Shown piece by piece: positions 7,958 to 17,242 of a stretch of 64,000 bases of DNA. Numbering within the stretch: the first letter of the stretch is position 1; each line of letters opens with the position of its first letter. The translations under genes and the position numbers were made by a program. Below the pieces are notes generated by a model. The model was given only the letters and a program-made list of their open reading frames with translations. It was not told the origin of the DNA and did no database searches. The DNA is taken from assembly GCF_002797395.1 (NCBI RefSeq), contig NZ_KZ454943.1:4268253-4332252 (forward strand), given 5' to 3'. Source of the DNA: Bacillus solitudinis. Its GTDB lineage: Bacteria > Bacillota > Bacilli > Bacillales > Bacillaceae_D.

Positions 7958-10498
7958 TTGTTACCAAACCAGATATATTTAACGGAATGGAAATTCAAAG
8001 CAAAAGATGAAAATGAGTGGATGGTGGCTAAAGTTCCCGGCTGTGTGCATACAGATTTGTTAGCAAATAAAAAGATTAACAATCCTTTTATTGGGACAAA
8101 TGAACGAGACGTCCAGTGGATTGATAAAAAGGATTGGGAGTATGAGACAACATTTCATGTAGCTGAAGAGCTATTATTCTCTTCCCAAATAAATCTTGTT
8201 TTTGAAGGACTCGATACATATGCAGATGTCTATTTAAACGATCAATTGATTCTATCTGCTAATAATATGTTTAGAACCTGGAAAAAAAGTGTTCGTGAAC
8301 TTCTAAAACGAGAAAATAACAAATTAAATGTTTTGTTTCGCTCACCGATAAATGAAGATTTACCGAAACTTGAGAAATTAGGATACGATCTTCCTGCAAC
8401 AAATGACCATTCTGAAGATGGAGGACTTGGTGACAAGAAAGTAAGTATTTTTGCACGAAAAGCTCCCTACCATTATGGTTGGGATTGGGGACCGAGGTTT
8501 GTTACAAGTGGAATTTGGAAGCAAGTGAAGTTAGAAGGATGGTTCGATCATAAAATTGAATCATTTTTTATTCGTCAAAATAATGTCACGTCTACGTTAG
8601 CAGAAGTTACTGCTGTTTTGGAAGTCGAAGCGGAAAAAGCTTGTAAGGAAAAGGTTATGGTAACAATTGGCGAAAAGGTATTAACTAAAGAAGTTGAACT
8701 TAATCAAGGGTTAAATATAGTAGAGATTGATGTAACAATCCCTAATCCAAAACTGTGGTGGTGCCGAGGCCTAGGAGACCAGCATATTTATGAATGTACG
8801 GCTACAATAAATAAAAATGGTAAAGAGTATGCTACAAAAACAGTTAAAACAGGGCTTAGGTCAGTAAGGATTGTCAAAGAGAAAGACGATAAAGGGAAGA
8901 CCTTTTTCTTTGAATTAAATGGCGTTCCGGTGTTTATTAAGGGAGCTAATCATATACCGAATGATAGTTTTCAAACAGAAGTGACATACGAAAGATATAG
9001 ACACGAAATTGCAAGCGCAGCCGAATCCAATATGAATATGCTTCGTATCTGGGGTGGCGGCATTTATGAATATGACGAGTTTTATAATCTATGTGATGAA
9101 TACGGAATTCTTGTATGGCAAGACTTAATGTTTGCTTGCAGTATGTACCCTGGTGATGAGTTATTTCTTGAAAATGTTAGAATAGAAGCTGAAGAGAATA
9201 TTAAGCGACTAAGAAATCACCCTAGTATCGTATTATGGTGTGGAAACAATGAAATTGACGCGGCATGGGCTCATTATGATGAAGATGCTGGCTGGGGATG
9301 GAAGAAACACTACGAACCAGAAATTCGCGAGAAGATTTGGGGCGACTATGAAAATATATTTCATCGTATTCTTCCGGAAGAGGTTACAAAATATGCACCT
9401 GGCGCTGAGTACTGGCCATCTTCTCCTATGACTGAAATTACTGGAGATAAACATCAACATTCTAATTCGGATTCAACCACCGGTGACATACACTATTGGG
9501 ATGTCTGGCATGGATTAAAGCCGTTCGAGGAATATACAAATCATGTTGGTCGCTTTATGAGTGAATACGGGTTCCAGTCATTCCCAGAACTTAAAACGGT
9601 AAAATCGTTTGCAAAAGAAGATGAAATGGAACTTGAGTCGGAAGTAATGCTCTGGCATCAAAAAAATGGACAAGGAAATCAATTAATAAAAAGTTACATG
9701 GAAATGTACTTAAAAGAAGCGAAGGATTTCCCATCGTTTTTATATCTGAGTCACATTCTTCAAGCTGAAGGAATTAAGGTAGCGATTGAAGCACATCGAA
9801 GAAATAAGCCTTATTGTATGGGGACACTTTATTGGCAGATGAATGATTGCTGGCCTGTTGCTTCTTGGTCTAGTATGGATTATTACGGTAGATGGAAAGC
9901 ACTTCAGTATTACACGAAAAAGAGTTATCAGGACAAGGCATTATCGATAACTTCCACTAATGATTCAACAGATATCTACGTCATCACAGACTTACTTGAA
10001 GCAGTAGAGGGAACCGTTCAAATACAATTATTTGATTTTAATGGAAACCAGTTATTATCAATAGAACAAGATGTCGAGGTACAAGCGAACTCGAGTCAAT
10101 CTGTCATGACATTGTCTACAAAAGAGCTTATCGTTAATCATGATCCTAGCCGACTAATCCTTTCTGTGACATTGAAGGAACGTGGAGAAGTAATTGATTG
10201 GAAAGAGCATTACTTTGTTTCATTAAAGGAAATTAAACTTTCGTTAGCTGAGATTACAGTTAAAGAATCAACTATCAATGGACAAACAGAATTAACTTTT
10301 GAGACAGATGTATTTGCAAAAAACGTTTGGGTAATGACGGATTCGGAAGGCATCTTTACAGATAACTATTTTGATTTAATACCAGGAGTTCCAAAGAAAA
10401 TAAGTTTCTTATCACGTGAATTTGGTGGAGAGAATCACTTTGTTTCTAAGTTGCCTTCAAACATTGAAGTGCGCTCAATGTTTGATTTTGTGAAGTGA
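7958..10498 (+). CDS. beta-mannosidase, glycoside hydrolase family 2
   Basis: 846 residues from a TTG start behind AAGGGGAG (7943-7950). GH2 architecture: N-terminal sugar-binding jelly roll (about 1-180), Ig-like domain, (beta/alpha)8 barrel (about 295-600), C-terminal Ig-like domains. The acid/base is Glu432 in WCGNNE and the nucleophile Glu536 in SEYGFQSFPE, both as expected for GH2 mannosidases; RIWGGGIYE and YHYGWDWGPRF are further hallmarks. No signal peptide, so it acts in the cytosol on short imported beta-mannosides and releases mannose for the kinase and ManA upstream. Confidence 0.92.
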   Translation: MLPNQIYLTEWKFKAKDENEWMVAKVPGCVHTDLLANKKINNPFIGTNERDVQWIDKKDWEYETTFHVAEELLFSSQINLVFEGLDTYADVYLNDQLILSANNMFRTWKKSVRELLKRENNKLNVLFRSPINEDLPKLEKLGYDLPATNDHSEDGGLGDKKVSIFARKAPYHYGWDWGPRFVTSGIWKQVKLEGWFDHKIESFFIRQNNVTSTLAEVTAVLEVEAEKACKEKVMVTIGEKVLTKEVELNQGLNIVEIDVTIPNPKLWWCRGLGDQHIYECTATINKNGKEYATKTVKTGLRSVRIVKEKDDKGKTFFFELNGVPVFIKGANHIPNDSFQTEVTYERYRHEIASAAESNMNMLRIWGGGIYEYDEFYNLCDEYGILVWQDLMFACSMYPGDELFLENVRIEAEENIKRLRNHPSIVLWCGNNEIDAAWAHYDEDAGWGWKKHYEPEIREKIWGDYENIFHRILPEEVTKYAPGAEYWPSSPMTEITGDKHQHSNSDSTTGDIHYWDVWHGLKPFEEYTNHVGRFMSEYGFQSFPELKTVKSFAKEDEMELESEVMLWHQKNGQGNQLIKSYMEMYLKEAKDFPSFLYLSHILQAEGIKVAIEAHRRNKPYCMGTLYWQMNDCWPVASWSSMDYYGRWKALQYYTKKSYQDKALSITSTNDSTDIYVITDLLEAVEGTVQIQLFDFNGNQLLSIEQDVEVQANSSQSVMTLSTKELIVNHDPSRLILSVTLKERGEVIDWKEHYFVSLKEIKLSLAEITVKESTINGQTELTFETDVFAKNVWVMTDSEGIFTDNYFDLIPGVPKKISFLSREFGGENHFVSKLPSNIEVRSMFDFVK

Positions 10499-10528
10499 TT
10501 ATGTCATTTTAAATGAAAATAGTAAGAG

Positions 10529-10577
10529 GATAGACACCTCCCACTTATGCTTAGGCTGTAAGTGGGAGGCGTCTATT
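10529..10577. repeat. long imperfect hairpin, IS200/IS605-end-like
   Basis: The left arm ATAGACACCTCCCACTTA and right arm TAAGTGGGAGGCGTCTAT pair over about 18 bp with one mismatch and an 11-base loop. There is no T-run, so it is not a normal terminator. CCTCCCACTT-type hairpins are typical of the ends of IS200/IS605 elements; no transposase remains nearby. Confidence 0.5.
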
Positions 10578-10644
10578 CTAGGAATGGTACACTGTATGCA
10601 AGAGAATAGCATTAGCTTTCATTTTTCACGAAACTATTGAAGTA

Positions 10645-11394
10645 CTATCTATAAGTTGACATTGCATGCTCTTGGATACGCGTATGAATTACATCAGGAA
10701 CTTCTTGAAGGGAATTAAGTGTCAAGAAAGAACTACTGTGCTCAACGTTAACGTCAACCACATTATATTGCCATTCCGTTTCAGCTGGAATATATATCGC
10801 ATGAATATTCATTTCAAGTGCTGGGACAATATCAGTTCTTAATGAATTTCCAACCATCCATGTTACTTTAGGATCGGAATCAATTGTTTTTAAAATATCA
10901 GATAGAGCTGTTGTATCTTTATGTTCTGAAATAAAAACACGATGTTCAAAAAATGTAGCGAGTTCTAATTGGGTAATTTTCCTGCTTTGATTAGCCTCAT
11001 CTCCCCCTGTATGTAAATATAATTCATGTCCCTCTTCTTTTAAACGGTGTAGTGTGTCACTCATATATGGAATTGGTTCAACGGGAATTTCAAATACCTT
11101 AAACCCCAACTCTCTTAAATATTGGATTTCGTCTTTTTTCTTTTCCTTCCCTTTTAAGTCACAGAAGTAATTATAAGTTCCAACAAATGACTCGGGAAAC
11201 CGTTCCGACTTTAAACCGTGCTGACTAATTGCTGTAACATCAATTTGAAGTTGTTTTTGTTTTATTTCTTCCTTGGATATGGAGTCAAACCATTTGGTCA
11301 TTTGATCAGCGAACTCACCTATAACTTGGTTAAAATATCTATTACAGTATGATAATGTATCGTCAAGGTTAAATAAAATGGTTTGTTTTTGCAT
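10645..11394 (-). CDS. HAD-superfamily protein with altered nucleophile motif
   Basis: 249 residues. Motif I reads LFNLDDTLSYCN, so the position of the catalytic nucleophile Asp is Asn9 while the second Asp (D11) is kept. Motif II is LYLHTGGDEAN and motif IV is MVGNSLRTDI, so the fold and remaining acidic site look intact. Family members are cytosolic phosphatases or related enzymes; with Asn in place of Asp9, covalent catalysis should fail, so it may be a non-catalytic paralogue, unless Asn is deamidated. It is a single gene facing the mannosidase gene. Confidence 0.8.
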   Translation of the reverse strand: MQKQTILFNLDDTLSYCNRYFNQVIGEFADQMTKWFDSISKEEIKQKQLQIDVTAISQHGLKSERFPESFVGTYNYFCDLKGKEKKKDEIQYLRELGFKVFEIPVEPIPYMSDTLHRLKEEGHELYLHTGGDEANQSRKITQLELATFFEHRVFISEHKDTTALSDILKTIDSDPKVTWMVGNSLRTDIVPALEMNIHAIYIPAETEWQYNVVDVNVEHSSSFLTLNSLQEVPDVIHTRIQEHAMSTYR

Positions 11395-11573
11395 TTTTTA
11401 CTCCTTTCTAAGTAGTTTAAGCTCTAACTAGTGTCCCACCATGTCTAAAATAATATTACTTGAAGTAAAGTCCCTATTCGTATTGGTTAGTTATTTACAA
11501 TTGAGTTAAAATTGTGTTTGTCTGAAAATTAAAAGAGTTGAGATAGGATTCCAGAGTTCTCTTTGCTACAGCG

Positions 11574-11672
11574 CTGATGGGTACTCTGTATGATTGACTA
11601 GTGAGTGCATTTCTACAATAAGTAGGAATGCTTTTTTTGTACTGTACCCAATCAAAAGGAAATTAATGCTGA
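11574..11672 (+). repeat. long GGGTGC-type intergenic repeat (copy 4)
   Basis: The order matches the copies at 406 and 1126: CAGCGCTG, CTGTATGATTGACTAGTGAGTGCATT, a hairpin ending in AATGC plus a T-run (about 11604-11638), and the tail AAAAGGAAATTAATGCTGA (11654-11672). Confidence 0.6.
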
Positions 11673-11721
11673 AATTAACTTGAGGTTACACTTATTCAAA
11701 TTAAGGTATGGGGCAAAGGTG

Positions 11722-11841
11722 ATGAAGAGTAAGAGAAAGTTAATAGGATGCATGGCAATTTCCTTTATAATTGGGGTACTAACGGTTAAAAAACCTTATA
11801 CTTCTAATCCTGCTATCCCGAAGCCTCCAGAACCTGCATGA
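11722..11841 (+). pseudogene. 5' end of a truncated secreted or membrane protein gene
   Basis: Reads MKSKRKLIGCMAISFI, then a hydrophobic run and KK, the start of a typical signal-anchor protein. GGCAAAGGTG lies just upstream. Within about 25 codons it runs into the 3' end of the degV gene on the opposite strand and stops at 11841, so only the first part of a gene seems to survive next to the repeat. Low confidence. Confidence 0.3.
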
Positions 11842-12647
11842 GTTGAAATCATTGCGCCAGCTTGTATCCATCTTACATGTTTGAAGCCAGTTTCTTTTGC
11901 AATTTCATACAGGCGTTGCTGGATCCTTTCGTCAAGGCCTAGTGAGTATATTAAATAAAGTTGTTCTCGATCAATGTTATATTGTTTTAAATAATCACGT
12001 AGTAGTTTTTCTGTAACTGAACTCACTTTTCCACGATATTTTTTCGTTGAAACAAGCTTTCCTTCAACTAAATCAATGCGTGGCTTTATTTTTAACAAAG
12101 ACGCTCCGATATAAGCGGCATTACTTACACGTCCACCTGCTCTTAAGAATTCTAAGTTACCGGGAACAAAAGCCAGCCTTGATTTGGGAACTTTAGATTC
12201 TATTTTTTCTACTAAGTGTGCAGGTTCAATGGTAGGTTCATTTTCTAATAAGGTAACAGCATACATTACAATAGCAGCTAATCCACCTGTTACATTTAAA
12301 GCGTCAATTAGAATCACATTATCAAAGTCTTCTACTGCATTCATTGCATTTTGGAAAGAAGAAGAAGCTCTTGAGGTATAACCGATATGAATAATGGTGC
12401 AATCAGGAAAGTCTGTTTTTATCTTCTTGAAAAATTGGTGATATTCATGAATATTTGTGGCCGTTGTAGATGGTATTTGTTTTGTACGTTCATAGTAGTT
12501 ATATATATCCTTTACCGGTAATGAACCATCTAAATAATCCTTTCCATCCATAATGATATGCATGGGGACTACTTGAACATCATGTTTTTCAGCTAAATCT
12601 CTTGGTAAATCTGCTCCACTTTCTGTAGATAAAATAATTTTTCCCAA
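11796..12647 (-). CDS. DegV family fatty-acid-binding protein
   Basis: 283 residues, standard DegV length. The N-terminus IILSTESGADLPRDLA is the family signature, with VVPMHIIMDGKDYLDG, and STTATNIHEY marks the ligand-binding region with the conserved Thr/Ser contacts; GFGIAGLEV closes the protein. DegV/FakB proteins bind a fatty acid and present it to the kinase FakA for phosphorylation. No fakA-like gene is nearby, as usual for the several DegV paralogues of Bacillus. Single gene with AAGGGG before the ATG on the minus strand. Confidence 0.88.
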   Translation of the reverse strand: MGKIILSTESGADLPRDLAEKHDVQVVPMHIIMDGKDYLDGSLPVKDIYNYYERTKQIPSTTATNIHEYHQFFKKIKTDFPDCTIIHIGYTSRASSSFQNAMNAVEDFDNVILIDALNVTGGLAAIVMYAVTLLENEPTIEPAHLVEKIESKVPKSRLAFVPGNLEFLRAGGRVSNAAYIGASLLKIKPRIDLVEGKLVSTKKYRGKVSSVTEKLLRDYLKQYNIDREQLYLIYSLGLDERIQQRLYEIAKETGFKHVRWIQAGAMISTHAGSGGFGIAGLEV

Positions 12648-13032
12648 AGTATACCCCTTTCTTAGACAATCCTTGATTTTACGTCCTTCTACTATATTCT
12701 ACTTATGTTACTGTTCTCCCTTTTCATTGAGGGTATTTTATAGGTACTTGAAATAGAAGTATATAAAAATCATCGGCCACTAATGTAGGACTTGGCGGTA
12801 GTATTAACCGTTAAAAGAGAACTTTATTTCATTAAAGGCTGTGACTCACCAACAAGAAGATTCAAATCCCTCGACCAAATTTAACATCGCTATGATGAGA
12901 CAATTGTCAGCAAGATGATTGTAGAAACCGATTGAAGATGAAATGTACTACATATGTGTTTGGCGGAGGGATAAAGATGGATTAAACGTTATCGCAGGTC
13001 ACTGTAGTTCAGTTCAATAAATCAACGTATTC
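12648..13032. other. gene-free stretch, no function seen
   Basis: I see no convincing coding region. A short plus-strand frame around 12930-13019 (with MYYICVWRRDKDGLNVI) has no start site and could be a gene relic, but I cannot identify it. Confidence 0.3.
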
Positions 13033-13075
13033 AAGTAAAGGGTACATGTCTTAACAGGCATCACACCCTTTACTT
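13033..13075 (+). terminator. hairpin of the GGGTGC-type repeat group
   Basis: AAGTAAAGGGT (13033-13043) and ACCCTTTACTT (13065-13075) form a perfect 11-bp stem. The loop carries ACATGTCTTAACAGGCATC, matching the loop style of the dispersed repeat. No T-run follows. Confidence 0.5.
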
Positions 13076-13142
13076 GTGCCACTAACATCGTAGAAAAATG
13101 TTATAGTAGAGATTATTTATTAAAATGTTATGGGGAGAAATG

Positions 13143-13523
13143 ATGGAGAAGATAAAGGCTTGGGCTCAGAATTTAAAACGACAAATATTCGTTCTTTACT
13201 TTGCTTACAAAGATAAAAGAGTACCTTGGTATGTTAAATTATTTACAGGCTTTGTTGTAGCATATGCGTTTAGTCCAGTTGATTTAATACCTGATTTTAT
13301 ACCAATACTTGGCTATTTAGACGATGTTATTATTGTACCATTAGGAATTATGTTTTCTTTAAAGATGATACCCAAGGATGTATTATCTGACTGTGAAGTT
13401 AAAGCTAAAGAGAAAATGAGAAATGGTAAGCCGAAAAATTGGATAGTTGGTTCAATAATACTTCTGGTCTGGATCTTAATTATCTTATGGATTATCATAA
13501 AGGTTTATCAGTTACTTAATTAA
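13143..13523 (+). CDS. YkvA/DUF1232 family membrane protein
   Basis: About 126 residues. The DUF1232 core is clear: VPWYVKLFTGFVVAYAFSP followed by VDLIPDFIPILGYLDD, with the conserved SPVDLIPD and GYLDD motifs. One C-terminal membrane helix follows (about 103-122). The ATG at 13143 has GGGGAG six bases upstream; the ATG at 13140 is equally possible, while the ATG at 13125 precedes the ribosome site. The family's function is unknown. It is a single gene. Confidence 0.8.
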   Translation: MEKIKAWAQNLKRQIFVLYFAYKDKRVPWYVKLFTGFVVAYAFSPVDLIPDFIPILGYLDDVIIVPLGIMFSLKMIPKDVLSDCEVKAKEKMRNGKPKNWIVGSIILLVWILIILWIIIKVYQLLN

Positions 13524-13630
13524 AGGGTCCGGCTTGCTCAAAGATTGTCGTTTAACGGGGGCACATCTTTGATAAAAGTATGCAGCAATTAGAGCTTCCG
13601 GTATTCTTATTTATAGGGAAGGGTGAGAAG

Positions 13631-14041
13631 ATGGGTTATCTAATAAAATTTATCTTTTGGCTTTTATTTTTATTTAGTTCAGTATTGATTCTAGAGACAT
13701 CTAGAGGATGGAAAAATACTTATTTTTTTCCAACCACACCAATGTTACATTTTTTATCGATTGTAACTCCTATAACTATACTAATTTTATTTGGAATGCT
13801 TCTTAGAAGTAAGCATTTAATAAAAGAATTTAAAAAAGAAGGAAGTTGGAGCGTTAATTTTACTAAGATGACTATACTCGGAATTCTACCAAATATAGTA
13901 GTTTTACTCATTGTTTTGTTTGACGACCAACTTAGAAAAATCGTGAACTTAGGAATATTTGATTTATATATGTTATCCAATTTTGCTTGGATTTTATGTG
14001 GTTACTACATTTCTGATAGTCTACATAAGATAAAAAAATAA
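13631..14041 (+). CDS. four-helix membrane protein, unknown function
   Basis: 136 residues from the ATG behind AAGGGTGAGAAG. Four predicted membrane helices at about 3-20, 38-58, 80-98 and 110-128, with short basic loops (RSKHLIKEFKKEG). I do not recognise the family. It is preceded by a doubled partial GGGTGC-type repeat (13520-13575) and lies alone between the YkvA gene and the TetR module. Confidence 0.5.
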   Translation: MGYLIKFIFWLLFLFSSVLILETSRGWKNTYFFPTTPMLHFLSIVTPITILILFGMLLRSKHLIKEFKKEGSWSVNFTKMTILGILPNIVVLLIVLFDDQLRKIVNLGIFDLYMLSNFAWILCGYYISDSLHKIKK

Positions 14042-14208
14042 TTTCGAAATAGGGCAGATTGCTTGATTTCGACTGATAGGTAAGGAATTTAGGAGGTGAC
14101 TATGAAAAATACTTTTTATTGTGTTTCATATCACTTTTAAATAGTGGGTTATTTAACGGAATAAGAGTTTACATAAAACCCAATTTTACGTAAAAAGAAA
14201 CATTCCTT

Positions 14209-14262
14209 TTGACATTTCACATTAAATGGTATAACCTTTAAATTACAGTCAGTACTGACAGT
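14209..14262 (+). promoter_or_regulatory. promoter and operator of the tetR-MFS module
   Basis: TTGACA (14209-14214) and TATAAC (14230-14235) give a promoter with a short 15-base spacer. Directly downstream GTCAGTACTGAC (14248-14259) is a perfect 12-bp palindrome within the wider ACAGTCAGTACTGACAGT. A near copy lies before the MFS gene (14901-14920), so this is probably the autoregulatory TetR operator. Confidence 0.65.
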
Positions 14263-14288
14263 CGATATTTAAAAAAGATGGTGAAAGA

Positions 14289-14879
14289 ATGAGCACTAGT
14301 AAAAATCAAAGTAGCAATGATAAATTGTTGTTGGCAGCTATCAATCTAATAGCCGAGAAAGGCTACAATGGCGTAACCACTATGGAAATTGCTACCACAG
14401 CAGGTTTAAGTGAAAAGACTCTGTTTCGACACTTCGGTAGCAAGCAAAATCTTCTCGAGGCTGCTTTTGAGCGTTTTCATTACATCGAAGAGATGAAAAA
14501 ACTTTTTAACGAGAAGCTTACGTGGGATTTACATGAAGATTTGCTTTTGATAAGCAGGACGTACCATGAAATTATGAATCGCAACCGGAAAATGATTCAG
14601 ATCAGCATTAAAGAAGAAGGCAATATGCCAGGATTTCGAGAAAGAACACAGCAACAACCTCAACAATTAATGGAAATCTTAACAGATTATTTCAAGGTTA
14701 TGTTAGAGAAAGACAAACTGATACGTACGAACCCGGAAGTTCAGGCGTTGTCGTTCATGATGATGAATTTTGGTGCATTTATGAACGATCTAGATTCCGA
14801 TGCCAACTTTCCAACCGTATCACTAGAAGAATTTATAATAGAGAGTGTCCAGATATTCACTAGGGCTTTAACCCCCTAG
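14289..14879 (+). CDS. TetR/AcrR-family transcriptional repressor
   Basis: 196 residues. The N-terminal helix-turn-helix is typical: LLLAAINLIAEKGYNGVTT, then MEIATTAGLSEKTLFRHFGS (residues about 12-55). The C-terminal ligand domain is helical and unassigned. It is followed after 108 bases by an MFS exporter and then an azoreductase; matching palindromes before both tetR and the exporter indicate that it represses the module and itself. The inducer is probably a toxic quinone, azo compound or antibiotic, judged only from neighbours. Confidence 0.85.
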   Translation: MSTSKNQSSNDKLLLAAINLIAEKGYNGVTTMEIATTAGLSEKTLFRHFGSKQNLLEAAFERFHYIEEMKKLFNEKLTWDLHEDLLLISRTYHEIMNRNRKMIQISIKEEGNMPGFRERTQQQPQQLMEILTDYFKVMLEKDKLIRTNPEVQALSFMMMNFGAFMNDLDSDANFPTVSLEEFIIESVQIFTRALTP

Positions 14880-14900
14880 TATTTTTTAAAAACAGTATGT

Positions 14901-14920
14901 CAGTCAGTACAGACAGTCAG
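14901..14920 (+). promoter_or_regulatory. second TetR-type operator
   Basis: CAGTCAGTACAGACAGTCAG differs by one core base from the perfect palindrome at 14248-14259. Its position between tetR and the MFS gene suggests co-repression of the exporter. Confidence 0.6.
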
Positions 14921-14987
14921 AAGTGTAATTTGTGTTAAGGATAAGGAAAATCTTGTTTTTAAAAAGAGAACGAAAGGAGTGGAAGGA

Positions 14988-16367
14988 ATGGAAAAGGAAG
15001 TTCAGCAACAAACAGGTGAGAAATTGATGATCGTTCTAATGTTTACCCTTATCATTTCAGCGATGAGTGGGTTAATGTTTAACATCGTTCTTCCTGATAT
15101 TAGTGAAGAGTTTAATCTTTCTATCTCTCAAGTAAGTTGGTTCTCTTCTGCATATGCTCTGATTTATGCGATTGGGACAGTGACTTACGGTAAGTTAGCA
15201 GATAGCTACAAGCTCAAAAGCTTGCTGACGTTCGGATTGATACTTTTTGCTATCGGTTCACTGGTCGGTCTAGTTTCCCAAACATTCTGGTTAGCACTTA
15301 TCGGAAGGTGCTTGCAGGCAATGGGTGCTGCTGTTATCCCAGCAACCGCCATGCTTATTCCGGTGCGTTACATCGCTCAAGAGCAAAGAGGTTCAGCTTT
15401 AGGCATGGCAGCAGTAGGTTTGGCAATCGGCAGTGCTCTTGGACCAGTAATTTCTGCATTAATTGTCGGTGTTGCTCATTGGCGTTGGTTATTCTGTATC
15501 CCTCTCTTAATTTTAATCACGCTACCTTTTTACCGTAAATATTTGAAAGATGAGAAGCGGGAGGTTTATAGAAAATTTGATTGGATTGGAGGAGGTTTAT
15601 TAGCTGTAGCGGTAGGTTTGTTTCTTCTAGGTGTAACGAATGGTACATGGTGGTTTGTGATTGGGGGCTTACTATCTCTGGTGTTCTTCATAACTCGAAT
15701 TCGTACCGTTGCCGATCCGTTTGTTCAACCTAAGCTCTTTGAAAACAAGGAGTATATCCTCGTTTTAATGCTTGCTTTTCTAATAAACGGAATTGGTTTT
15801 TCTCTTTATTTTCTTAGTCCCCTGCTTCTATCACAGGTTCATCAGCTAACATCTAGTTGGATTGGTTTTGCAATGGTTCCTGCCGCAGTTGCTTCAGCCA
15901 TTTTGGGGAAAAAGGGAGGTAAATTAGCTGATTTGAAGGGGAACTCTCATCTATTCTTTGTTGCATCTGGAGCATTATTGACTTGTTTTGTTTTACTTTC
16001 AACTTTTACTGGAAGTTCTCCATTTTTCATTGCTCTGTTTCTGATTTTCGGCAATGTCGGTCAATCTTTTATGCTTATTGCTATGGCTAATTCAATCTCA
16101 AGAACGTTACCAAAGGATCAAGTTGGAGTGGGAATGGGATTCTTTTCAATGATGAATTTTATTGCTGGAGGAATAGCTACAGGGGTTTATAGCTCGGTTG
16201 TGGATATTGGTTCTGAGGTCCACTGGAATCCGTTAAATATCAACCAAAATGGTTTCATTTACAGTAATATCTTCTTCGTCCTAGCTGCTTTACATGTGGG
16301 CATTCTGTTGGTTTACTATTTTCAGTATGGTAGAGCAAAGAGAAAAAGTATTCAGTTGGAAGGTTGA
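14988..16367 (+). CDS. MFS drug exporter, DHA2 (14-helix) type
   Basis: 459 residues with about 14 membrane helices. Motif A region YGKLADSYKLKSLL, motif B region IGRCLQAMGAAVIPATAM and a motif C-type GLAIGSALGPVISALI mark a proton-driven drug/H+ antiporter similar to TetA(L)/LmrB exporters. The ATG at 14988 is preferred: AAAGGAG sits about 8 bases upstream, while the GTG at 14979 overlaps the ribosome site. Regulated by the upstream TetR and followed 50 bases later by an azoreductase, so the pair probably handles the same toxic compound. The substrate is unknown. Confidence 0.85.
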   Translation: MEKEVQQQTGEKLMIVLMFTLIISAMSGLMFNIVLPDISEEFNLSISQVSWFSSAYALIYAIGTVTYGKLADSYKLKSLLTFGLILFAIGSLVGLVSQTFWLALIGRCLQAMGAAVIPATAMLIPVRYIAQEQRGSALGMAAVGLAIGSALGPVISALIVGVAHWRWLFCIPLLILITLPFYRKYLKDEKREVYRKFDWIGGGLLAVAVGLFLLGVTNGTWWFVIGGLLSLVFFITRIRTVADPFVQPKLFENKEYILVLMLAFLINGIGFSLYFLSPLLLSQVHQLTSSWIGFAMVPAAVASAILGKKGGKLADLKGNSHLFFVASGALLTCFVLLSTFTGSSPFFIALFLIFGNVGQSFMLIAMANSISRTLPKDQVGVGMGFFSMMNFIAGGIATGVYSSVVDIGSEVHWNPLNINQNGFIYSNIFFVLAALHVGILLVYYFQYGRAKRKSIQLEG

Positions 16368-16417
16368 AGTTTGTCTAGATTAAGTTTCACTATTACTCAT
16401 ATTTGGAGGAGATTATA

Positions 16418-17032
16418 ATGACAACAACTTTATTTGTAAAAGCGAACAATCGTCAAGAATCTGTTAGTGGGAGATTATATGATGTATTTTTAGAGAGCTA
16501 CAAAGCCTCACATCCTAATGACACGGTGATTGAAATCGATTTATTTAAAGAATCATTACCTTATTTAGGTGATGTGATGATTAATGGAAATTTCAAATCA
16601 TCTCAAGGAATGGAGCTTACATTAGAGGAAAAGTCTGTATATGATGTTGTGGCTAAGCACCTTGAACAGTTTATAGCTGCTGATAAAGTGGTCATGGCGT
16701 TTCCACTTTGGAACTTAACTATTCCTGCCGTTTTACACACGTACCTTGATTATTTGCATCACCCACGTAAAACATTTAAATATACAGCTGCAGGCTTAAT
16801 TGGACTTTTACCTCATAAGAAAGTGACATTATTAAATGCAAGAGGCGGGGTATATGTCGAAGGAGATTCCTCAGAAATGGCTGTGAGCTTTGTAAAGAAT
16901 CATTTGAATGTATTTGGTATAACAGACATTACAACAGTCGTTATTGAGGGACATAATCAATTTCCAGATCAACGAGAAGCGATTATTAATAATGGGCTAT
17001 ATAAAGCTGTTCAAACGGCCAAGAATTTCTGA
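16418..17032 (+). CDS. azoR: FMN-dependent NADH azoreductase / quinone reductase
   Basis: 204 residues from the ATG behind TTTGGAGGAG. Flavodoxin-like fold: [15 protein letters not shown] for FMN phosphate binding, [19 protein letters not shown] for the isoalloxazine site, and LLNARGGVY. AzoR enzymes reduce quinones and azo dyes with NADH by two-electron transfer. Co-location with the TetR-MFS pair suggests detoxification of quinones or nitro/azo compounds, parallel to the HxlR-catDE locus at 3027-4803. The [10 protein letters not shown] motif makes the family assignment firm. Confidence 0.88.
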   Translation: MTTTLFVKANNRQESVSGRLYDVFLESYKASHPNDTVIEIDLFKESLPYLGDVMINGNFKSSQGMELTLEEKSVYDVVAKHLEQFIAADKVVMAFPLWNLTIPAVLHTYLDYLHHPRKTFKYTAAGLIGLLPHKKVTLLNARGGVYVEGDSSEMAVSFVKNHLNVFGITDITTVVIEGHNQFPDQREAIINNGLYKAVQTAKNF

Positions 17033-17095
17033 ATGATTAGAACGCATTTCATTAAAATTTGAACAGATCCTCAGCGTGAGTTACATTACGTTCTA

Positions 17096-17130
17096 TACAA
17101 AAAGACCATTGAAAGGATGGTCTTTTTGTA
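17096..17130 (+). terminator. intrinsic terminator after azoR
   Basis: TACAAAAAGACCAT / ATGGTCTTTTTGTA, a perfect 14-bp stem with a 7-base loop; T-rich in both directions. Confidence 0.85.
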
Positions 17131-17242
17131 TAGAGAAAATTAAGGTTTACCCTGTCCACCATTTTATTAAAATAAAGGTAAATGATAAATTAACTACTTA
17201 TTTGTAAATATGGTAAAATTTATAAAGGGAAAGGTTGTTATC

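Noticed and set aside
12930-13019. Short frame with MYYICVWRRDKDGLNVI
   Set aside because: No start site or ribosome site and no recognised family; mentioned only as a possible relic.
14209-17032. Tetracycline-resistance gene
   Set aside because: The exporter resembles TetA(L)-type MFS proteins in general motifs only, and the azoreductase neighbour suggests quinone or azo compounds.
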